A stretch of 64,000 nucleotides of DNA from Streptomyces sp. NBC_01481 (GCF_026339995.1 NZ_JAPEPT010000002.1:917001-981000); one strand, 5' to 3'; numbered from the stretch's first letter, positions 35,176 to 43,934 are shown. Made by a program: numbers and translations. The notes: generated by a model not told the origin, from the sequence alone.

Positions 35176-35666
35176 ATGACCCGCACCGCCGCACGTACCA
35201 GACGCAGCCTCGTGCTCGGGGCCGTCGCCGCCCTCATCGCCGGGGGTCTCGGGCTGGCTCCCGGCGGTGTCGCCGTCGCCGCCGGGCAGGTCGAGCCGGA
35301 AGAGGTCGTCAGGATCCGGCCGTGAAGATCGGCTCGGGCTGGAAGGGCTGGAAGATCATCGGCGCCGACGACCTCACCGGCGACGGCATCGGCGATCTGC
35401 TGGCGCGTGACGCGGGCGGTGAGCTGTGGCGCTACGACGGGACGGGGACGGGCTCGTTCAAGCCGCGGACACTGGTTTTCAGCAACTGGGGCGCGGGGCG
35501 CACGGACATCATCGCGGTCGGTGACATCACGGGCGACGGTGTGGGCGATCTACTCTCCCGCGATACGAACGGCAAGCTGCTGCGCAACCGGGGCGACGGC
35601 AGGGGCTCGTTCGGCTCCACGGAACAGATCGGAAGAGGCTGGCAGTACTACCGGGCGCTGTTTTAG
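35176..35666 (+). pseudogene. Gutted third FG-GAP paralogue
   Basis: ATG at 35176 encodes a signal peptide and the family start motif (QVEPEEVV) but stops at 35323-35325 after 49 residues. A second frame from GTG 35322 carries only the last FG-GAP repeats (DDLTGDGIGDLLARDAGGEL, then GDITGDGVGDL) to 35666. Compared with the two intact neighbours, about 850 internal codons are missing and the reading frame changes at the junction. The second product has no signal peptide. A GTGA overlap would still allow its translation, but a functional exported protein is unlikely. Confidence 0.8.
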
Positions 35667-35714
35667 GCCACAGGTGGCGCATGTGGTGCCCCCGGCAAGG
35701 GAATTGCTGGGGGC

Positions 35715-37277
35715 ATGACAGATGACACCACTGCGGGAGGCCCCCCGCCAACAGCACCCGTTCCCGAAGCCGCCCTCACACCACCCTCCGCGGGCTCCGA
35801 CGAGGAGCGCCTGGCCCAGCTCGGCTACACCCAGGTCCTCGCCCGCCGGATGTCGGCGTTCTCCAACTACGCCGTCTCCTTCACGATCATCTCGGTCCTC
35901 TCCGGCTGTCTCACCCTCTACCTCTTCGGCATGAACACCGGCGGCCCGGCCGTGATCACCTGGGGCTGGGTCGCCGTCGGCCTGATGACCCTGTTCGTCG
36001 GCCTGGCGATGGCCGAGATCTGCTCGGCGTACCCGACCTCCGCGGGCCTGTACTTCTGGGCCCACCGGCTGGCACCGCCACGTACCGCGGCCGCCTGGGC
36101 CTGGTTCACGGGCTGGTTCAACGTCCTCGGCCAAGTCGCCGTCACAGCGGGCATCGACTTCGGCGCCGCCTCCTTCCTCGGCGCGTACCTCAATCTCCAG
36201 TTCGACTTCGAGGTCACACCGGGCCGGACGATCCTGCTGTTCGCCGCGATCCTGATGCTGCACGGCCTCCTCAACACCTTCGGGGTACGCATCGTCGCGA
36301 TCCTCAACAACGTCAGCGTCTGGTGGCATGTGCTGGGCGTCGCGTTGATCGTCGGTGCGCTCACCTTCGCGCCCGACTCGCACCAGTCCGCGTCCTTCGT
36401 GTTCACGAAGTTCGTCAACAACACCGGCTGGGGCAGCGGCATCTACGTCGTCCTCATCGGACTGCTGATGGCCCAGTACACCTTCACCGGCTACGACGCC
36501 TCGGCCCACATGACCGAGGAGACCCACGACGCCGCGACCGCAGGACCGCGCGGCATCGTCCAGTCCATCTGGACCTCGTGGATCGCAGGCTTCGTCCTGC
36601 TGCTCGGCTTCACCTTCGCCATCCAGTCGTACGAAGGAGCCCTCACCTCTCCGACGGGAGCGCCGCCGGCCCAGATCCTGCTGGACGCTCTCGGCGCGAC
36701 CGCCGGGAAGCTGCTGCTCCTGGTCGTCATCGGAGCGCAGCTCTTCTGCGGTATGGCGTCCGTCACCGCGAACAGCCGCATGATCTACGCCTTCTCCAGG
36801 GACGGCGCCCTGCCGTTCTCGAACGTCTGGCACACCGTCAGCCCCCGGACCCGGACGCCCGTCGCAGCGGTCTGGCTCGCGGCGATCGGGGCGCTGGTCC
36901 TCGGTCTGCCGTATCTGATCAATGTCACCGCGTACGCCGCTGTGACCTCGATCGCGGTCATCGGCCTCTACATCGCCTACGTCATCCCCACCCTGCTGCG
37001 GCTGCTGCGCGGAGACAGCTTCGAACGCGGCCCCTGGCACCTGGGCCGCTGGTCCCGCCCGATCGGCATCGTGGCGGTGATCTGGGTCGCGGTGATCACC
37101 GTGCTCTTCATGCTTCCGCAGGTCTCCCCGGTCACCTGGGAGACGTTCAACTACGCCCCGGTCGCAGTGCTGGCCGTCCTGGGCTTCGCCGCGGCCTGGT
37201 GGCTGGCCTCGGCCCGCCACTGGTTCCTCAACCGCAACCACCCCCGGACCATCGCCCGCGAGACGTCCCGTCGGTGA
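35715..37277 (+). CDS. APC-family amino acid permease
   Basis: 520 residues, 12 predicted membrane helices. The APC signature AFSNYAVSFTIISVLSGCLT and the TGYDASAHMTEET motif place it with the GABA/choline/amino acid permeases of the amino acid transporter (ACT) type, which import an amino acid or polyamine with protons. Specificity is not determinable. ATG at 35715 has weak upstream GGGG. It stands alone, between the FG-GAP cluster and tRNA-Lys. Confidence 0.88.
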   Translation: MTDDTTAGGPPPTAPVPEAALTPPSAGSDEERLAQLGYTQVLARRMSAFSNYAVSFTIISVLSGCLTLYLFGMNTGGPAVITWGWVAVGLMTLFVGLAMAEICSAYPTSAGLYFWAHRLAPPRTAAAWAWFTGWFNVLGQVAVTAGIDFGAASFLGAYLNLQFDFEVTPGRTILLFAAILMLHGLLNTFGVRIVAILNNVSVWWHVLGVALIVGALTFAPDSHQSASFVFTKFVNNTGWGSGIYVVLIGLLMAQYTFTGYDASAHMTEETHDAATAGPRGIVQSIWTSWIAGFVLLLGFTFAIQSYEGALTSPTGAPPAQILLDALGATAGKLLLLVVIGAQLFCGMASVTANSRMIYAFSRDGALPFSNVWHTVSPRTRTPVAAVWLAAIGALVLGLPYLINVTAYAAVTSIAVIGLYIAYVIPTLLRLLRGDSFERGPWHLGRWSRPIGIVAVIWVAVITVLFMLPQVSPVTWETFNYAPVAVLAVLGFAAAWWLASARHWFLNRNHPRTIARETSRR

Positions 37278-37365
37278 CCTGCCGCGGCACCTCGACGGGG
37301 CCGGTGATCCGATACCCGATCGGCTCACCGGTCCCGTCCGGCTATGCTCAGGGATGTTGTGCCGA

Positions 37366-37438
37366 GGGCCGTTAGCTCAATTGGCAGAGCAGCGGACTTT
37401 TAATCCGTTGGTTGTGGGTTCGAGTCCCACACGGCCTA
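37366..37438 (+). tRNA. tRNA-Lys (anticodon TTT), island integration site
   Basis: 73 nt. Acceptor GGGCCGT pairs with ACGGCCT (first pair G-U), the anticodon loop is CTTTTAA and the T-arm GTTCGAGTC is intact. Its last 25 bases plus one are repeated at 43871-43896, so it is the attachment site used by an integrating element. The tRNA itself was restored by the element's attP sequence. Confidence 0.95.
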
Positions 37439-37439
37439 C
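37414..37439 (+). repeat. attL: tRNA-Lys 3' end core
   Basis: 26-bp direct repeat beginning GTGGGTTCGAG and ending CGGCCTAC, identical to 43871-43896. It covers the T-arm and acceptor 3' strand of tRNA-Lys, the usual core for tyrosine integrases. Confidence 0.88.
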
Positions 37440-37527
37440 CTGCGGCAGCGAGGGGTTAACCCCTCTGACCTGCTACTTAGCGCCTCGACTGGCTTCGGCC
37501 GGTCGGGGCGCTTCGTCGTTTCCGGCC

Positions 37528-37731
37528 TCATGCGTGAGCGATGCGTGAGCGGACGGCCCGGCAGCAGCCGCTGCGGAGGCGGCCTTTCGCGCACGGGGCA
37601 CCAACCGTGGCGGCGGCTTCCGCCGCGGCTTTGTCGAACTCGGGCAGCAGGCTCGTGTACGTGTCTGACGTCAGGGTGATCGTGGAGTGCCGCAGCGTCT
37701 CCTTGATCGTGTGGAGGTGCCGCCCGCTGAC
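37528..37731 (-). pseudogene. Tyrosine integrase, C-terminal remnant
   Basis: Only the last 65-70 codons are recognisable: GRHLHTIKETLRHSTITLT, then SDTYTSLLPEFDKAAAEAAA. This matches the end of actinobacterial phage/ICE integrases, with the box II His (LRHSTI) and the nucleophile Tyr (TYTSL, codon near 37659). Upstream in the same frame the sequence is unrelated, so the N-terminal and central domains including the first catalytic Arg are lost. Position beside the tRNA and orientation toward attL are as expected for int. Confidence 0.8.
37530..37551. repeat. Tandem 11-bp repeat at the integrase 3' end
   Basis: ATGCGTGAGCG occurs twice in direct tandem, about 90 bases from attL and overlapping the last codons of the integrase remnant. 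This is a typical place for integrase arm-binding sites. Confidence 0.4.
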
Positions 37732-38084
37732 AGGTACGGAACGCGGGACGGTCCGGTCGTGACGGGTTTCGTATCCCGGACTGTTGGGCGGCGGCGACCG
37801 CTGCTGACGCGGGACGGCGGATGGCCGCGCCCCGTGGACGTACCGGCCCGAGTCCGTGTCACCCATTCGTCGGTAGTCACAGTACATATTCGAATGGTTA
37901 CTCTGAGCTAGTTTGTGCTAATGGGGCGCGAGTGGTCGCGTTACGCCAGGGCTCATGTCCCGGCGTGGAGAGCGAGACCTGACCTGCGTTTCTGATGCCG
38001 ACACCCACCGCACACCCGGCGCCACGGGCCGAACCTGCTCAAGGCGCTGCTCCATGGCGACTGCGAGGCAAGGATGGGAATTAC

Positions 38085-40280
38085 GTGATCAGACGAGCAA
38101 CCTGGCAGGCGGTGTTGGCGCTGAGTTGCGCCGGCGCCCTGCTGGCTCCGGCGGCGCCTGCTTCGGCCGATACCGGCGAGGGCAAGCTGACCGTCAATGT
38201 GTTCAGGGAGTATGCGGCCAAGGGAGATCTCAACCCGCAGATCCAGACGGCCCTGGCCGGGGCGACGATTCGGATCACCAGCGACGACTCGGGAGAGGAG
38301 CGGTTCTACCCGGTCGGCCCGGACGGAACCGTCACCATCGACTTCGACGACTGGCTCGACTCGGAGGGCAGGTACCGCATCGAGCTGACCGACTGGCCGA
38401 ACAAGTACGACCCGGCCACCGGCACGGGATTCCTCCATCCGGCGTTCGCGGGCTCCGGACTCTCCTCCCACCTCAATTACGTGGACCTGAGGAAGGGCAA
38501 GGACACCACGCTCAACCTGGGCGTGTGGACCCCGGACGACTACTGCCAGGACAACCCCACCCTCGCCACGGCCTGCCAGCAGGCGGCGACCAATCCGGGC
38601 AGCAAGACCCTGGTCACCTTCCCGTACAACTCCCGGGGCGACACCCTGGGCAACAACACGAATCCGAAGCCGATCGCCCACGTACCGGACACCGGAGCCC
38701 TCTACGGGCTCGCGTACCGCAAGAAGGACAAGCGGATCTTCTCCGGGGCCTACGCCAAGCGTCACACCGAATACGGCCCCAACGGCCAGGGCGCGATCTA
38801 TGTCACCGACCGGAACACCGGCGTCACGGGAGTGTTCGCCGACGTTCCGTCAGCGGGAGGCACGCCGCACAATCAGGCCGACCGCGTGGACGCACCCTTC
38901 TCCAACGTGCCCGGCAAGGAGTCCCTCGGAGACATCGAAATCTCCTCGGACGGCTCGGAGCTGTACGTCGTCAACATGAACGACGGCAACCTCTACACCT
39001 ACGACGCCACACTGGTATCGGCGATCGCCCCCAAGCGGGCGCCGGTCAAGATCCCGGACACCGCCTGCACCCCGGCCGGCGACTGGCGGCCGATGGGTCT
39101 TGGGGTACGGGACGGCGTGCTCTACGTCGGAGGCGTCTGCTCCGCCGAGAGCACCCAGAACGTGAACGATCTGCGGGCCGTGGTGTGGACGTACAACCCC
39201 GCCACCGGCACCTTCGGTGCTGCGCCGATCGTCAACGCACCGCTGAACTTCCCCCGCGACCCGGCCGTCGACCCCACCCCGGGCAACTGGAAGCCCTGGA
39301 CGAAGGACGACCTGACGCAGTTCCCGACGGGAATCCAGGCATATCCGCAGCCCATGCTCAGCGACATCGAGGTGGAGCGCGACGGAGGCCTGGTCCTCGG
39401 CTTCCGTGACCGGTACGGCGACCAGTCCGGTCTGATGATGCCCAACGCCAACCCGGCCACCGGCATGGCGCTGGAAAACGGCAACACCGGCGGCGACATC
39501 AACAAGGTGTGCCGCAAGTCCGACGGCACCTACCACTGGGAGGGCAGCGCCGACTGCCCGCGCGCCGGCAGCGAGTTCTTCACCGGGGACAACTGGTACA
39601 GCGGGACCATCCACCGGGAGACCGCGCAGGGCGCGCTGGCGCTGCCGCTGCAGCAGGACACGATCGCCAGCACTGTCATGGACCCGGTGCGTACCATCCA
39701 GTCCGGCGGAATCGGATGGTTCGACCGTACGACGGGCAGCCGCGGCGCCGATCCCTCCCAGCAGGGATTCGGCGTCGTCTACGCCAACGACGGCGGCTTC
39801 GCCAAGGCCCACGGCCTCGGCGACCTTGAACTGCTGTGTGACGAGCCACCGGTACAGATCGGCAACCGCGTGTGGGTCGACGATGGCGGCGGCAGCCAGA
39901 ACAGTGACGGCTACGAATCCCTTGGCTTCCCCGGAGTGACGGTCACCCTGCGGGACGCAGCGGGCAATGTCGTCGCCACCAAGAAGACGAACGCCAAGGG
40001 CGAGTACTACTTCGACCACCGCGACGGACTCCAGCCGAACACCGACTACACGGTGGAATTCGACAAGACCACCGCCAACACCAGCACGCTCCCGTTCAAG
40101 TTCAGGGACATCAGCAAACTCAAGTGGACGCCCACCACGGGGTCCGACCCGGCGACCAACTCCGACGCCGAGCCGACCGGCGGCAACGTGTCCTCCCCGA
40201 CCGCCGTGGCGAGGGTGACGACCGGACCCCCGGGAACGGTCGACCACGATCTGGACGCCGGCATGTGGGCAGGCACCTGA
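38085..40280 (+). CDS. Secreted SdrD B-like domain protein (island cargo)
   Basis: 731 residues from GTG at 38085; an upstream ATG (38009-type) frame extension of 30 codons lacks coding character. A Sec signal peptide ends PAAPASA/DTGEG. A first SdrD/Cna-B-like module (about 30-130) is followed by a central propeller-like region (GQGAIYVTDRNTGV, YVVNMNDGNLYTYD). A C-terminal SdrD B domain comes next (about 600-700, IGNRVWVDDGGG...GVTVTLRDAAGNV). No sortase signal or anchor is seen, so it is released. It resembles bacterial surface proteins of unknown ligand. Converges on the DyP gene with a shared terminator. Confidence 0.8.
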   Translation: MIRRATWQAVLALSCAGALLAPAAPASADTGEGKLTVNVFREYAAKGDLNPQIQTALAGATIRITSDDSGEERFYPVGPDGTVTIDFDDWLDSEGRYRIELTDWPNKYDPATGTGFLHPAFAGSGLSSHLNYVDLRKGKDTTLNLGVWTPDDYCQDNPTLATACQQAATNPGSKTLVTFPYNSRGDTLGNNTNPKPIAHVPDTGALYGLAYRKKDKRIFSGAYAKRHTEYGPNGQGAIYVTDRNTGVTGVFADVPSAGGTPHNQADRVDAPFSNVPGKESLGDIEISSDGSELYVVNMNDGNLYTYDATLVSAIAPKRAPVKIPDTACTPAGDWRPMGLGVRDGVLYVGGVCSAESTQNVNDLRAVVWTYNPATGTFGAAPIVNAPLNFPRDPAVDPTPGNWKPWTKDDLTQFPTGIQAYPQPMLSDIEVERDGGLVLGFRDRYGDQSGLMMPNANPATGMALENGNTGGDINKVCRKSDGTYHWEGSADCPRAGSEFFTGDNWYSGTIHRETAQGALALPLQQDTIASTVMDPVRTIQSGGIGWFDRTTGSRGADPSQQGFGVVYANDGGFAKAHGLGDLELLCDEPPVQIGNRVWVDDGGGSQNSDGYESLGFPGVTVTLRDAAGNVVATKKTNAKGEYYFDHRDGLQPNTDYTVEFDKTTANTSTLPFKFRDISKLKWTPTTGSDPATNSDAEPTGGNVSSPTAVARVTTGPPGTVDHDLDAGMWAGT

Positions 40281-40301
40281 CCGCCCGCCCCAGCCGACCG
40301 G

Positions 40302-40341
40302 AGGGTCCGGGCCGCGCCGCTACGAGCGGGGCCCGGGCCCT
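40302..40341. terminator. Terminator between the convergent SdrD-like and DyP genes
   Basis: AGGGTCCGGGCC (40302-40313) pairs with GGCCCGGGCCCT (40330-40341), one G-U pair, then TTT. Confidence 0.75.
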
Positions 40342-40357
40342 TTGGCCTTCCCCGAGT

Positions 40358-41629
40358 TCAGGAGAACAGCGAGGCGCCGAGGGGACGTGCGGCCGAGAAG
40401 CCCGGCAGCACCAGGAAGGTGCCGGAGGCGGTGGCCGTGGCGAAACCGGACAGTTCGTCCCCGTCGTCCAGCCGTTGTTGTGTGGCCACGAAGGTGCGCA
40501 GCTCACGCTGGAAGCAGATGAACAGCAGTCCCCGGTCGTCCGGCCCGTTGGCGTAGCTGTAGCCGCGCCGCAGCATCAGCCCGCTGCCCGTGGCGTTGGG
40601 GTGGGCACGCCGCGCGTGTGCCAGCGCCGGGACCAGGTACCGGCCCTGCGCGGACTTCGCGCCCAGGTCCAGGGGAGCGTCCGGGCCGCCGCCGCTGAGC
40701 GGCGCACCGTCCTCGCGGCGCCGCCCGATCGCCCGTTCCTGCCGGTCGAGGTCCTGGGCGAGGAAGCGTGCCACGTCCAGTCTCAGGCGTCGCACCACCG
40801 CGACGGTGCCGCCCCGCACCCTGTCCGGGGCCGGCAGCCACACCTCACGGGCCAGCTCCTGGGGGGTGCGCGGCACTGTCATGCCGTCCAGGAACCCCAG
40901 CAGATTGCGCACCGGCCCGGGCCGGTCGCGGGGCGCGGGGGACCGGAAACCGTACTGCTCCCAGCGCGGAGCCGCCGAGCGTTCCCGGAGCCAGGTTCTC
41001 AGAGCGCCATCAGCCAGGGTCACCACCTGGGGGTCGGACGCACAGACCTGGACCATCAGGTCGCCGCTCCGGGCCGCGTCCGTCATCTCCTCCCGTGCGA
41101 AGGCGGGCAGTTCGACCGCCCCGGGCAGGCCCCTGTCCACGGCGGCGACGACCCGCGGGCCCACCCCGACGGTGACGGTCAGGTCCCCCGGCGGGAGCCC
41201 GCCGAGGGCCGCATCGCCCCTCTGCGTCAGCGCGAGGGCACGGGTGCCCAGCCCGGCGACCAGATGCGTGTTCCGGCTCACGAAGCCGGCATCCGCAGCG
41301 GCCGGTTGGCCCACGCCGGGCAGGTCGTGGACCGACAGGGCCAAATGCTGCTGGGGTTGCACCGGGCGGTCCACTCCGGCCTGACGACTGCCCCGGGCGG
41401 ACACGGCCGTGATGCCCGGTGCGGACCGCGCTCCGGCAGGGGAGCCTTCCGACGCTGCTCCCCCCTGCGACCCGTCGGCCGGGAGATCGGTGGGCAGTTG
41501 CCGCGCGGCGACCGCATACCCGGCGATCCCGGCAGCCGCCGTGGCTGCCGATGCCCTCACAAGCACCCGGCGCCGCGACAGCCCCTGTTCCGTGCCTGAT
41601 TCGCCCAAGTGAGTACGTTCTGTGGTCAC
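40358..41629 (-). CDS. Tat-exported DyP-type peroxidase (island cargo)
   Basis: 423 residues. The N-terminus has a Tat motif SRRRVLVRAS (residues 18-27) and a hydrophobic stretch, so the heme protein is folded before export. The DyP signature GxxDG is present as GFLDG (NLLGFLDGMTVPR), and the C-terminal LMLRRGYSYANG segment is typical of the EfeB/DyP group. DyP enzymes oxidise dyes, lignin-like phenolics or porphyrins with peroxide. The gene converges on the SdrD-like gene and is divergent from the beta-helix lipoprotein. No encapsulin or EfeO/EfeU gene is next to it. Confidence 0.9.
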   Translation of the reverse strand: MTTERTHLGESGTEQGLSRRRVLVRASAATAAAGIAGYAVAARQLPTDLPADGSQGGAASEGSPAGARSAPGITAVSARGSRQAGVDRPVQPQQHLALSVHDLPGVGQPAAADAGFVSRNTHLVAGLGTRALALTQRGDAALGGLPPGDLTVTVGVGPRVVAAVDRGLPGAVELPAFAREEMTDAARSGDLMVQVCASDPQVVTLADGALRTWLRERSAAPRWEQYGFRSPAPRDRPGPVRNLLGFLDGMTVPRTPQELAREVWLPAPDRVRGGTVAVVRRLRLDVARFLAQDLDRQERAIGRRREDGAPLSGGGPDAPLDLGAKSAQGRYLVPALAHARRAHPNATGSGLMLRRGYSYANGPDDRGLLFICFQRELRTFVATQQRLDDGDELSGFATATASGTFLVLPGFSAARPLGASLFS

Positions 41630-41682
41630 TCGACTACTTTAAGCTAGGATCCGGTGTCCTTATGGATCGGAAGAAACCTCGC

Positions 41683-43071
41683 ATGACCCCGCACATCGTC
41701 CGCCCGGCAGGGGGCAGTTGGCGCGCTGCGACGCTCGGCTGCGTGCTGGTCACCGTGCTCCTGTGCGGCGGCTGCTCGGGAGCGTCCACCAGTACCGCCG
41801 GCCACGGCAACGGCCCCGCCCGCTCGACCGGTTCCGCCACCATCCGGGTACCGGGGCAGGCGGCCACGATCAACGCCGCCCTCGACAGGGCCCGCCCCGG
41901 CGACCTGGTGCTCGTCTCACCCGGCGTGTACCACGAGAGCGTCACAGTGCGCACCGACCGTGTGGTGCTGCGCGGCACCGACCGCAACCGCGTGGTCATC
42001 GACGGCGAGGGCAGGCGCTCCAACGGCGTGGTGGTCACCGCCGCGGGCGTCTCGGTGGAGAACCTGACCGTTCGCAACCACCTCCTCAACGGCGTGCTGG
42101 TGACCGGCATGAGCGACGCCGACGGCGGACTGGCCCGCGGGAGCGATGGCTACCAGCACCTCGACCCGGCCCGCTTCCCTCCCCTCGACGGCTTCCGGGT
42201 CCGCTATGTCACCGCCCACGCCAACGGCCTGTACGGCATCTACGCGTTCAACGCCCGGCACGGCGTACTGGAGCGCAACTACGCCTCGGGCAGCGCCGAC
42301 TCCGGCCTCTACGTGGGCCAGTGCAAACCCTGCCACGTACTTGTCCAGGACAACATCGCTGAACACAACGCCGTCGGCTACGAGGGCACCAACGCCAGCG
42401 GACCCGTCTGGGTGCTGCACAACCGCTTCGCCCACAACCGGGTCGGACTGACGGTCAACACCGACTACCAGGAGGCCTACGTACCCCAAACGGGCGGCGT
42501 GGTCGCCGGCAATCTGGTCGCCGACAACAACGCCCCCGACACACCCGAGCAGGCCGACGGAGGCTTCGGGATCGGAATCGGTATCGCCGGCGGGCAGCAC
42601 AACGCACTGCTGCGTAACCGCGTCAGCGGAAACTCGCGCGCCGGCATCGTTCTCGCCTCCCACGAGGACGTACCTCCCCTGGACAACCGGCTGGAGGACA
42701 ACAACCTGTCCGCGAACGCGGTCGACATCTCCTACCAGGCTTCCGCCCGAGCCCCGGGCCAAGGCAACTGCCTGCGCGGAAACACCCTGCACCGCACCCT
42801 TCCGGAAGACCTTCCGCACACCGCTCCCTGTCCTGGGGGAAACAGCAGGACCTCCGCCACGGCGCCGCGCCCACGCACCGCCCCGCCACCGGCCGGGATT
42901 CCCTTCCTGGATGTCGCCCCGCCCTCCGCCCAGCCGCAACTCCCGCACGCGCAATCCGCACCCGCCACCCCCGCCGTCCGCCTGCCCGGTGACGTCGACC
43001 CCGACCGCGTGCCGCTCCCCGGCCCGGATCTGCTCGCCGTACGTCCCCGCCAAGGTGTGACCGTCCGATGA
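41683..43071 (+). CDS. Right-handed beta-helix lipoprotein (NosD-like fold, island cargo)
   Basis: 462 residues from ATG at 41683 (GGAAGAA 8 bases upstream; ATG 41662 is the alternative). A type II signal peptide ends in LLCGGC (Cys near residue 30). The repeated short-strand pattern and Asn ladder from about residue 50 to 400 form a pectate-lyase-like parallel beta-helix. A QCKPCH motif in the middle gives two close cysteines and a His, a possible metal or disulfide site. The C-terminus is Pro-rich. Overlaps the next lipoprotein gene by 4 bases. Confidence 0.83.
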   Translation: MTPHIVRPAGGSWRAATLGCVLVTVLLCGGCSGASTSTAGHGNGPARSTGSATIRVPGQAATINAALDRARPGDLVLVSPGVYHESVTVRTDRVVLRGTDRNRVVIDGEGRRSNGVVVTAAGVSVENLTVRNHLLNGVLVTGMSDADGGLARGSDGYQHLDPARFPPLDGFRVRYVTAHANGLYGIYAFNARHGVLERNYASGSADSGLYVGQCKPCHVLVQDNIAEHNAVGYEGTNASGPVWVLHNRFAHNRVGLTVNTDYQEAYVPQTGGVVAGNLVADNNAPDTPEQADGGFGIGIGIAGGQHNALLRNRVSGNSRAGIVLASHEDVPPLDNRLEDNNLSANAVDISYQASARAPGQGNCLRGNTLHRTLPEDLPHTAPCPGGNSRTSATAPRPRTAPPPAGIPFLDVAPPSAQPQLPHAQSAPATPAVRLPGDVDPDRVPLPGPDLLAVRPRQGVTVR

Positions 43072-43811
43072 GACCCCCGCGCCGACGCACCTCGCCGGCC
43101 GTTTCGGCCTATTGCATCGCGCTGACTCTCCTGACCCTGCTCGGCGGCACGGCCTGCACCCAGGAAAAGCCATCCGCCCCGGCCTCCGCCACCAGCGCCC
43201 CCGCACTGACCGCCCGGCAAGCCGAACTGCTCGCTCTCACCCGGTTCACCAACTACCGGCGCGGCACCGCCCAGGTCACAGCCGACATCCCGGTCCAAGG
43301 GCACTCCGCTCGGCTCACCGGCCGCCTCGACTGGCGCCACTCAACGGGACTCGCCATCCTCCAGGGCAACGGTGGTGTCCTGGAACACGGTCGTCACCTA
43401 CTGCGCTGGGACCGGACCACCGTCTCCGTCCAGCGCAACTGGCCGGGCCCCCTTCCCCCGCACCCACCCCGCGACGGCTGGACCCAACGCGCGCTCACCG
43501 CGAAGACGTCCACCATCGACACCGCCCTGCTCCTGCTGCTCAATCTGGCCGCCGACCGACCGGACAACGCCCAACTGCTGCTCCACAGCGGGGCACGGAG
43601 CCTCCGGCACGAGGAAGTAGGAGGAGTCCCCGTCACGGTCTTCGCGGGCCCGTCCACCACCACGTCCCAAGAGCCCTCCCCGGGTGCGGGCCGCACCACA
43701 GCGGGCCGTACCCGCTACTGGATCGACGCGGACGGCGGACTGCGCCGCTTCTCGGCTCGGCTGGGCGCCGGCACTGGGTGGCTGGTGGCGAAGCTCTCCG
43801 CTGCGAAGTAG
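43068..43811 (+). CDS. LolA/LppX-like lipoprotein (island cargo)
   Basis: 247 residues, ATG overlapping the beta-helix stop (ATGA), so the two are coupled. A signal peptide ends in LGGTAC (Cys near residue 30) followed by a Ser/Ala-rich linker. The rest alternates beta-strands (GTAQVTADIPVQGHSARLTG; YWIDADGGLRRFSARL) like the LolA/LppX half-barrel fold that holds lipophilic ligands; the assignment is by pattern only. It is probably a partner of the beta-helix protein on the outer face of the membrane. Confidence 0.7.
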   Translation: MRPPRRRTSPAVSAYCIALTLLTLLGGTACTQEKPSAPASATSAPALTARQAELLALTRFTNYRRGTAQVTADIPVQGHSARLTGRLDWRHSTGLAILQGNGGVLEHGRHLLRWDRTTVSVQRNWPGPLPPHPPRDGWTQRALTAKTSTIDTALLLLLNLAADRPDNAQLLLHSGARSLRHEEVGGVPVTVFAGPSTTTSQEPSPGAGRTTAGRTRYWIDADGGLRRFSARLGAGTGWLVAKLSAAK

Positions 43812-43870
43812 TAGACGTATCTGCCGCAGACTGGGACGAGCAGGCGGCGGTGACATTGAAGGGCCCTTCA

Positions 43871-43896
43871 GTGGGTTCGAGTCCCACACGGCCTAC
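43871..43896 (+). repeat. attR: repeated tRNA-Lys 3' end
   Basis: 26 bases identical to 37414-37439. Only the T-arm and 3' acceptor strand are present, so this is an att site and not a tRNA gene. Confidence 0.88.
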
Positions 43897-43901
43897 AGCT
43901 G

Positions 43902-43934
43902 AGCCCCAGGTCAGAACACATCTGACCTGGGGCT
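43902..43934 (+). terminator. Probable original tRNA-Lys terminator
   Basis: AGCCCCAGGTCAG (43902-43914) pairs exactly with CTGACCTGGGGCT (43922-43934). It stands 6 bases after attR, the place where the terminator of the uninterrupted tRNA-Lys gene would be. Confidence 0.75.

Larger units (their letters stand above)
37414..43896. mobile_element. Decayed integrated element in tRNA-Lys (about 6.46 kb)
   Basis: Bounded by 26-bp direct repeats that include the tRNA-Lys 3' end. It contains an integrase remnant next to attL, an AT-richer stretch (about 37870-37930) and four cargo genes, all for exported proteins. There are no replication, transfer, excisionase or regulator genes, so it is immobile by itself. 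Confidence 0.8.

Noticed and set aside
35322..35666. Independent small secreted FG-GAP gene starting at GTG 35322
   Set aside because: The product lacks a signal peptide and begins in the middle of a repeat found at the end of both large paralogues; it is better explained as the 3' part of a deleted gene.
37995..38084. Longer N-terminus for the SdrD-like protein
   Set aside because: It would place 30 hydrophilic residues before the signal peptide, and the GTG at 38085 has an acceptable upstream AAGGA.
43871..43896. Second tRNA-Lys gene after the lipoprotein
   Set aside because: Only the last 26 bases are present, with no D-arm or anticodon; it is the attR repeat.
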